64,000 nucleotides of DNA from Lepisosteus oculatus (Eukaryota; Chordata; Actinopteri; Semionotiformes; Lepisosteidae), in assembly GCF_040954835.1 (NCBI RefSeq), contig NC_090712.1, positions 2,055,284 through 2,119,283 on the forward strand. Direction: 5' to 3'. Shown here in pieces: positions 47,131 through 64,000 of the stretch. The notes below the pieces were generated by a model. It did not search any database. It was not told the DNA's origin and saw only the letters and a program-made list of their open reading frames with translations. Both the position numbers and the translations under genes were made by a program. Position 1 is the stretch's first letter. Every line of letters starts with the position of its first letter.

Positions 47131-50100
47131 ACTGGAAAAACAGCGACTTGACAGTTAGATGTTAGTTGCCCACGGTTTTAAGAGCAGTTGCAGGAGTTGT
47201 CAGACCTATAGTTAATGCTGCGGTAGAGTGTGACACCTCAAAGCACAATGAGAGGTATTCTAAAGTGAATATGACTACTTTTTAAAACTGACCATAGCTG
47301 ACACTTGGATGTACGTGAATCTTCACAAAGATGTTACTAGGAACAGCGTGTTCTGTTGGAAATCCGTTTTAAAATGATAGTTTCTACAGACGTTGTGTGG
47401 TTAGCTACTGTTATATTATCCCTAGGCAGTAGAGTCATTTGTTGATTTTTGTATACTTTAATTTTTTATGTCCTTTAAACTGTTTGTAGAAGACCATTGT
47501 CTCCTGAAGCTGTTCCCCTGTTTTACAAACATGCACACTTTTTACCAGTTTAAACCTTGACCCAAGAGGGTAGAGGCAGGAGCTGCATTTAACACCTCAA
47601 GGACCTGCCTAGCACAAGCTCTGAAGCTGTATTGAATGTATCCACTACCAGGGAAAAACACATTTCAGTAGGCGCCCTACTGATGGAGTGGAGTGTGGCT
47701 TATATTCACAATTGGGCAAAATGTATAAGAACAAAAGAAGCTTTAATCCTACTGGTACTGTTCACAGGCTTCAACAGCAAGGCATTCAAATTTGATATCT
47801 TAAGTAAGTGTATAGAGAAGTGGGCTTTTAATATCCAATACTTAACTGAAAATTAAAATAAATTAAAATATTCAGATTTATTTTATCCCCCATCAAAGTA
47901 ACAGTAAAGCTTTTCTTTTAGCTTGTTACTGTGTTGAAAAAACTCACATATACCTTAAGGGAGTCCAAGTGGCTAACAATGACTTCAGAGTTTAAAGAAA
48001 GGTTAAGCTGATTTCTGGCACTGCTTTTCTTTTGAGTTGAGGTCTGTTTCAGGGATGTAGGGATATCAGCAATGCAGATTCTCCTGAGCATCGGGATTAT
48101 ACACTGGCTCTTTAATGCTAGCCCCTTGCTAATTAACCAGACTGTGCAAACTGGTGTAACCACTCCTGTGAGCTTGGGCTACAACAATAATGTGGGATCT
48201 GTAAAAACTAAAAATGTTTAGTAAGGCACAGATGATGAAAAAACTTTCTCCCACCTGAATGTTTCTCTGAAACTCATTTCAGATTAATTCACTAGTAGGA
48301 GTTTCAAGTCTCCTCACGCCAAAAATGTAAACTGCCTGCAGGACTGTGGCTCTTCAGGCACGAGGTAGTACTCCTGCTCAAAGTCTATATTTTAGTGATA
48401 AATGTTTATTCTTGCATCTCCACCTCAGACAACTAACATCTAGTGTGTTCATGTGCCTCTGACTCAGGCTGATTGCAGTGACACCAGCGAGCTCAACAGT
48501 CTTCATCTCCAGGAAGACTCATGTAAGAGTTGTCAGCTTCCATCTGCTTTATCTGATGCTTGTATTTAACAGAGGAACCCAAGACTCAAGATTGTGGCCT
48601 TCGGTTACAAGGGCCTGCCCCTGCTGAGGCGGTGAAGCACAGCTTTTGGGAAAGTTAGTAATGTCCTTTTGGTCAAATTGGAAATAAAATGATCTGCGAC
48701 CAGAACTTCTGAAAACAATTCCACAAATATTCCAATTGAAATTGTCTTGAGTAACTAGGTTGACTTACTAATGATTTGAAATTTCCTTATTGGGTAGCAA
48801 CAAAATACTTGTGCAATTCTCTTTTGTTTTAAACAAAACTGTTGTACTTATAAAGAACCTCCTGTTATGGTATTTGGATAGAGAAGGTAAATTTGGCCAA
48901 ATTCTTAAAAGCTGTTTTAAAATAGCATTTATATTGTATGAAAATTAGACCATATTGCATTTATTCTAATGTCTATTCCATCAGCCATCTTCCTACAAGC
49001 ACTGGGCCAAAAATTGTTGGTTTTTTTCCCCATTTTCAAGCACACCTACAATTTTCTGTCATTGACTCTGGTCTGTGAGATGTAAAAATGTTTGTACACA
49101 AAAATCAATTATGAAGAAACGGTGAAATATAAAACAAAGAGAAACTGTGATGTGCTGTGAAAAAAAAATGCTCTTATGTGTGTGTGTCTGTGTCATAGTT
49201 GTCGAAGTGGATAAATGAGTGATCATGTTTCAAGGCAGAGTGTGTTTTTTACATGTGCAGCCATTCAAGATTTAATTTTAACTCATGCAAGACGCGCCAC
49301 CATGAGAAGATTAATTCATGCACTGGATTCTCTTTTATGTACCATGTTTTGTTTATGTGACTTTACACAAATTTGCACACTTCTAATAAATGTTTATGGA
49401 TTTTGTAAACGCTGTTGGGGTCCGAGTTCCGTCACGGGTGCCGTTAAGTGTATTCCTTTGTAATTGTGTTGAGTTAAAGCAACTTTGCACACACAGTGTT
49501 TGAAAGCCAGCTCAGCTTCATGCAGCTGAAAGATCACTGGTTTGAGCATAATGGGATGCATAATGGGATGGAACTGACCAGGTGCTACCAGGACAGTGGG
49601 CTCAGCATCAGCCTTGACTTTACCAGTTTGCCAAACACCTGCATGTCTGCAGTGTCATTACCAAAAGCTGTTTCTGAAGCCTTAACTGGCGCGAGCTCTC
49701 AGAGCTCATAGAGGAAAATGAAACATAGCTCTGACACATTCCAAGGGACATGGGCAATTTTCTTTCCTCCCTTCTGTGCTGGTACATGGGTTATACAGTA
49801 GCACTGACCTACGTTCAGGAATGCTGAAAAAAAAAAACCTCTCCTCTTCTTTTCATCCTGTCTTACAGCAGACTTTCCTCAACCTTAAGACCTGAGGCCT
49901 GTGGGCGTCTTTTTAATCAGCTATATAGTTTTATTGTGACGGCATTATCTCTGGCTTGCTGCCTGGCTTCACTAAATAAAAATACCCCCCCCAACCCCCC
50001 TCCTTCAAACATTTAAAAGATCACCAAATCAAATTTCAGCACTGCAGATTTCAAAAAGCTTTGACCTCCAAAGCTGATGGAGCCAGGAGATGAGTTTTTG

Positions 50101-50579
50101 GCTCATGCTATTTCAAGAGATAAATCCATCCTGTTCCTTCGTGTGTTAGCTACATTTTTTTCTGCCGTTACCCTCAGGATCCTTCGCTGGCAGTTCCTCT
50201 AACTCCCCAGATGATGATGTGGCAGAGCTGTCAGTTACAGATCTCCTGTGGGTGTTGAATTGAGTTGATCGCTGACAGATGGCCGGTTTCAGTGCTGAAC
50301 CTTTGTGACACTGCAATGCACAAACTGCCATATGAGACACTTCACAACTGCTGGCCTGTAGATTAGGTCTGACAGCAGGAAAGATGAGATAATCAAGCAT
50401 TTTGACTTCTGAAACACTCCATCAGGATGCAAAACAGCTGATTCTAGGGCATAGAGGAACGTCCACCCAGCTGTAACCCCACCTAGCAGTATTTTCCAGA
50501 ACGGCACTATGATACCATTACTATATCTGGTGAGATAAATGGAAATGGTCTTTTTTGTCACCAATACTGACAGGCTATA

Positions 50580-50880
50580 AGAACTGAACCCTTTCAGCTT
50601 TCAACAGAGAAGACAAGGGGGACCAGATACAGTCAACACTACAAATTTCTTCCAAATGAACAGGAAACACAAACCAGAGGCCACATGCACAAACTACATG
50701 GAAGTGCATTTAAAACCAAGAACAGGAAGCACTTTTTTTTTTTTTACCCGGGTCTGGGAGAAGCTACCCAGACAAGTTAACAAAGCCAATATCCTGACGT
50801 CTTTCACGAAACAGCTGGATGAAATCCTTGGGTCAATTGTTAACTACTAAACAGTCTAGATGGTTTGAATGCCCTCCCCT
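50580..50880 (+). repeat. CR1/jockey-type LINE 3' fragment
   Basis: A broken plus-strand frame retains FTRVWEKLPRQVNKANILTS and FTKQLDEILGSIVNY, the C-terminal tail typical of jockey/CR1-type ORF2. It is followed by the family's terminal AGATGGTTTGAATGCCCTCC. Confidence 0.75.
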
Positions 50881-52129
50881 CATTTTCACAACCTGTACCT
50901 GAGATCGAGCAGCTTATGACACCTTCTGCTATATTATTGTGCCCTGCAAACAACCACAAGACAGGGCTTCTACCTCTTGATCCATTCAGCTCACAACTGT
51001 ACTTGCATCTTACCTGCAGCAGGTTCTGCTCTGGGGTTGATGACAGACGTAGTGAAAATCTAAGATAGCTGGAATATGTGCTCGGGAAAATAAATTTCTT
51101 CACAGAAAGCAGGACTTCTCCCAGACTTGACAGTTACACACTGCTTAAACAAGGGAGGAAAAAAAAGAAGTAAAGAGCTTAATGGAGCCAGTAATTACAG
51201 CCATTGTTTTGTTCAATCGGTGCTGCTGACATGACAGATCCCTTTTGAGATCACACACGCATCCAGGAAGCCTACAGCCGAGAGCAGAAAAACAGCGACG
51301 GCAAGTATCCAGCAAGTTCAGGATGCAAAAGCAAAAGAGAGAAAAGCCAAGTGTCGCAGCCGAGACAAAGGAGCCAGAATGAGATGAGATGTTCAATTAG
51401 ACAGAAATATGGCAGAGCAATTTAATGCAACAAGATCTTTTGAAACGTTCCAGAAATTGCTTTTCCAAGAATGATTTTTTGAATTTCCAAAACAATATTA
51501 TTTAAGTGAATTTTAACAGGGATAGTTCTTGATTGGTTCATGTGTACCATAGTACACTATTTCTTAGGAATCACGGAACAGTTGCTTAACAGCAGTGAAA
51601 GAATTAAATACACAGTTTAATATCCAGTGTTATTTATATGGGATGAAGGAGGGTCTCTTAAACAAGATGTTTTAAGTGTATTGGATGATGATAATCTGTC
51701 CCAGTGATGAGGCAGATGTCTGTGCAGCTGAGACCTTGAGAGAAACTTATGTCACAGAAGCCAGTGTGAAAGACCCAGTGTGGACCAGTGCAGGATTCAT
51801 CTCTCCCTTCTGCAGCACAGCTTCAGCTCCTGACCAGGGTGGGTCTTTAAAGCAGAAGAGGGGTGTGATAGGGAGGTCTCCATACTCCAAACTTGACCCT
51901 TCACTCTCGTGTGTCCAGGAACACACCTGTGGTATAATCAGGAAGTCTGCAGGACATTCTGGTTATCTGGAGTTGAATCTCAACTGACTCATTTGATTAG
52001 ATGAAGGATTCAAACATACAGGTGTAACTGAGGAAAAGTGTCAATGATGGATGGCTATCCATATCCTCATCCCAATTAAAAATGAAGCAGTCATGTAGCA
52101 GATCCTCCTACTGAGGTAAGAAGGTTAAT

Positions 52130-52470
52130 ACCGGGGAAAGACGGGACTTTCCCAACCTCAGTGTAGTCCGAAACCTATGGGTCATTCGGATTCCCTTTTC
52201 ACTCATGTCCTAATCCAACCCACTTATCCATTTGATTTTTTCAATTGTATAACATTAGCATGCCCAAAGAGGTTGGGCAGCCAGCTGACCTTGGACCTCT
52301 AGAGGTTTTCTTTTCTCCTTACTAAAGAGTTTTTGGTTCCTCTCCTCCGTTGTCTTCTGGTCTTTTCCGTTCTGTATTCACAACATGTACGGTCACTTGC
52401 TCTCTTAAGCGCCTTGGGGCAGCCTTGTTGTGAAAGGCGTTATAGAAAAATAAACTGATTTGAATTGAAT
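52130..52470 (+). repeat. Dispersed repeat with GAATT tail
   Basis: GCGCCTTGGGGCAGCCTTGT, then AAAGGCGTTATAGAAAAATA, then AACTGATTTGAATTGAAT is a common fish repeat 3' end. The left border is uncertain and the family is unnamed. Confidence 0.55.
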
Positions 52471-52918
52471 AATCCGGCTTGACTGGAAGCCAGACCTGCG
52501 ATATTTACTACTCCTGGCCCAACAGCAGTCGATAAATTGTTCCAGTTGTTAGAACCTCCCTCACCATATCTCAGGCTTACCCCCAGACAGTACCATTTAA
52601 CCCACGTTGTCTGGCCGCAAGACTTTACCAGAATATTCTGCACTTAGGCGTTGTGTGCTGAGCTGTTTTATAGACAGGAATCAGCCTCAGCCGTCAGCAA
52701 GCTGATGTCTTTAATAACCTTGTAAATGATGTAAAACCTTTTCTCTCTAGAATGCTCTCCTCCAGCCTAACCCAGTGTTAACCCTCCAGATCTAGCTACT
52801 AGTGCTGTTACAGGTCCCTTGTGAAAACACTTACACATAACCCTTGAGTGCACAGAACATCAGTGAAAAGGAAATGAAGAAAGATTCCTTTTAAGACTTC
52901 CCTTTATGTATAAACAGA

Positions 52919-55348
52919 TTTATTTAAGTTAATCTTTTTCTCGTCCAAAGTTGTTTTTTCGCCATATCTATAAAACATTGAACAATTACAAGCTCTATAC
53001 AGTAGACCAACTATCATCATTTTATTTTTATAAACCAGTTGCTGTACCACATGGCTTGATTTACAGATGTTGTGTTGTAACCACTCCCCTGCCCACCCCC
53101 ACTCTCAGAAAAAGTGACTTTTACATGATGATTAGTAGGACTTCAATTGACTGGGACTATCAATTACCAGAGGATTTGTAACAGATGAAGTAAGGAGGCT
53201 TACTGTCATTTCACAATGGGTTCATATATTTTTTTTATCTTATACTACCAGGTGCATTTTTTTCTAAATTAAAGTACAAATCCATTGACATTGTAAATGA
53301 AACAGTAAATAACTTTGGCACACTGTGCTATGTAAACATTTCATCCAATTAAAAAGTATTAAAGTAGTTGTTTTTCCATTCTTCCCCGCCCCCATCCCAC
53401 TTTCCTTAAAATGAACTAAAGAATTGTTTTAGAACTATCTTACAAAAAAGGCTCGATTCAACCACTTCTAGATTCTCAAAGGACATCTGATGAGTCTTGC
53501 TCTCCGTTCTGCTATGAAGCACCATGTGCTGTCATAGTTATGACAAGGGTTACATATGAATGACTTTTTCCTCCATGCTCTGCAAGTGCATTTCTCTTTG
53601 ACACGCTGGCTGGTGTTAAAGATGTTCACTCTTCAGACAAGAAGGCCGTTCTCAATCAACTCCAGACCTACAGGCACCCCTTTTTGTGCAATGTGCAGCT
53701 ACAGTTTCTCACATGCAAAATGGCCACATTTCCTGCTAATCTCTGGAGTCAAGAAGACTAAATCTGCTGCAACGGTTTGACGGCTTTTAGATGTTATTAA
53801 GTACATGTGCGCAGCCTGTAGGCATAAGAGCCACATCAGGGTATCTTATTGCTTTTTTCAGTCTTTGTATGTGCAGGACTGACTTAAGAGATGGTAGCCC
53901 CTTCTTTGCCTTCCTTTCATAGTCTTTGGAATACTTTGCTGACGCACATGAAGCACATTTCACATGTGATGGGCATATCGAAAGGCAATTACCTCTGTTT
54001 TTAAGAAATCAGAAAAAAATAAAAATCATAATAACTGGGACTTAAAATGGTCAATCATAACACAAAAGAACGTGCAGTGAAATAACCATCCCTTGACTGT
54101 TTGGTACAGTTTCCTTACAGCCTTTTCCTGCCAGCTTCCCCGGACCATGACCAGGTAAGTTCAACTCTGAAGAGAACTGATGTGGTGCAAGGATTTAACT
54201 TTGAAAGACAAACATGGCCGAATTTGAGTTTCTCAAACCTGCGCGTTGCTGGAAAACCAACTGAAACAGAGACCAGCCCAGCTGAACGCACGCCTGTGTC
54301 ACATCTCCTTTTTTCTACGTGCTGACCCAGCCTCCTTCCTGCCCTACAAAGCTCAGCCCACAACCTTGGGCGCAGGTGACAAACTAAAGGTGCATCTTAG
54401 AGGGAAACAAGGAACTGACCGAGAAGGTGGGGCTCTTTACATACACCAAAACCAGAAATACAGCTAGAATATTTTACAGAAGGTGAAACTCAATTTGGTT
54501 GGCTTTGATCGTTCTTCTTAGCGTTATTACTGTTTCTTCAATGTCGCTGAAAGAAAACACACAGAGCATGACAGACCTTTCTTCGCTCTTTTGAGGTTTA
54601 CAAAAATAAAAGAGCGCCTATCTATTGTTTTTTCCAGATTACCACACAGGGCAAAGGGGGTAAGTTAAATACTGAAGAACAGTAGCATCCAGTGCTACAG
54701 TCCACACAGGTCCAGCAGCAACAAATCACCTGTTTCAATAACTCTGCTCCCAGTTTGTGTTGGAGGCCTCTTCAGCGTATCGTTTTTTTCCGTATCGAAA
54801 ACCTTGATTCCTACAGTATGATTCAGACTCTCAAATAGAAATAGAAATATTTCGGATATTACATCATAGAAAATAGAACAGGTATTTCTCCAGCAGTTTG
54901 GAAAAAAAAAACACCCGACTCGGGCACCAGTTTCTTCTGCCGAAAGGAGGTGCTGGGAGTCAGGATCTGCTTCCCCTCAGCAGTTCAAAAACGTAGTCTT
55001 GACCGACCGCTTCGCCACTTTTCCAAAGAGGCACAGCCTGATAAGGTAAGGGACTCTATAACGTCTTTACATTCTACAGGATGAGGAATTAAAAATGAAA
55101 TCAAAATTAATATCCACTGGGAATGCAGAGATATTCAGCGAAATGCAGGGAAAACCCTTCCAATTCCACTGGCGTCAAAAAAGGGTTTAGTTCCAACGCT
55201 GGGCCAGGATGAAACACTGAGGTATATAGTGAGATGGAGATCATCTCTTTCTCTCTGTCCTTATTATTCTTCTTTCAGCTCAATTTCCTTGCGTCTCTCT
55301 CTTTAGTATGTGCTGGATTTGAGAGGATTTTCTTGCTCCGCGGCCTCT
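52919..55348 (-). other. GALNT2: Probable GALNT2 3' UTR
   Basis: About 2.4 kb downstream of the GALNT2 stop on the minus strand, with no other gene. An AATAAA signal lies on the minus strand at 52919-52924, and others lie near 53025. The true cleavage site is not determined. Confidence 0.5.

Positions 55349-64000
<8,652 letters not shown>

Larger units (their letters stand above)
43681..52900. other. PGBD5 downstream / intergenic region
   Basis: About 9 kb, AT-rich, with no coding segment I can support. Contents: a truncated 5S-derived SINE (46965), a LINE tail (50580), a dispersed repeat end (52130), and a TAATTA-rich stretch at 46370-46560. From memory, no protein gene lies between PGBD5 and GALNT2 in human. 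Confidence 0.65.

Noticed and set aside
51676..51987. 103-residue plus-strand frame between PGBD5 and GALNT2
   Set aside because: No recognised domain, no neighbouring exons in phase, and no known gene in this interval in the human order.

Overview
This is a vertebrate nuclear window, almost certainly from a ray-finned fish. It has AT-rich, repeat-laden introns and intergenic DNA, with intron-split genes bounded by GT..AG sites. The repeats (5S-rRNA-derived and tRNA-derived SINEs, CR1/jockey-type LINE tails, solo LTRs) are of fish type, and a non-teleost such as gar or bowfin is my tentative guess. No bacterial-type operon, CRISPR array or intact mobile element is present.

Three recognisable genes account for all coding sequence I can support. 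(1) COG2, minus strand: its first 10 coding exons lie between about 1489 and 10331, and the rest of the gene lies beyond the left edge. (2) PGBD5, plus strand: a complete 7-exon domesticated piggyBac transposase gene, start 12602, stop 42566, 519 codons by my splice model. (3) GALNT2, minus strand: its last 7 coding exons lie between 55349 and 63311, and the 5' part lies beyond the right edge. Exon frames and junction phases were checked across every internal junction and all close. From memory, order and relative orientation match human 1q42 (GALNT2 - PGBD5 - COG2), so this is an old conserved block. The genes do not act in one pathway, but COG2 (Golgi tethering) and GALNT2 (Golgi O-glycosylation) both work in the Golgi.

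Layout: 1-10331 COG2, with a 13-unit, 79-bp minisatellite in intron 1; 10332-12601 divergent promoter region; 12602-42566 PGBD5, whose introns hold most of the LTR and LINE debris; 42567-52900 PGBD5 3' UTR and intergenic DNA; about 52900-55348 probable GALNT2 3' UTR; 55349-64000 GALNT2 exons and introns, with a 47-bp minisatellite next to one 5' splice site.

The most notable non-genic structures are: the 79-bp array, which arose by tandem expansion inside an interspersed repeat whose unexpanded relative lies at about 24276-24612; three solo LTRs with exact 5-bp target duplications; a three-layer nested insertion at 28800-29812; the G-run-rich 47-bp array beside the GALNT2 exon; and a tRNA-Lys-headed SINE inserted into an unclassified repeat. 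I found no convincing undescribed gene system.
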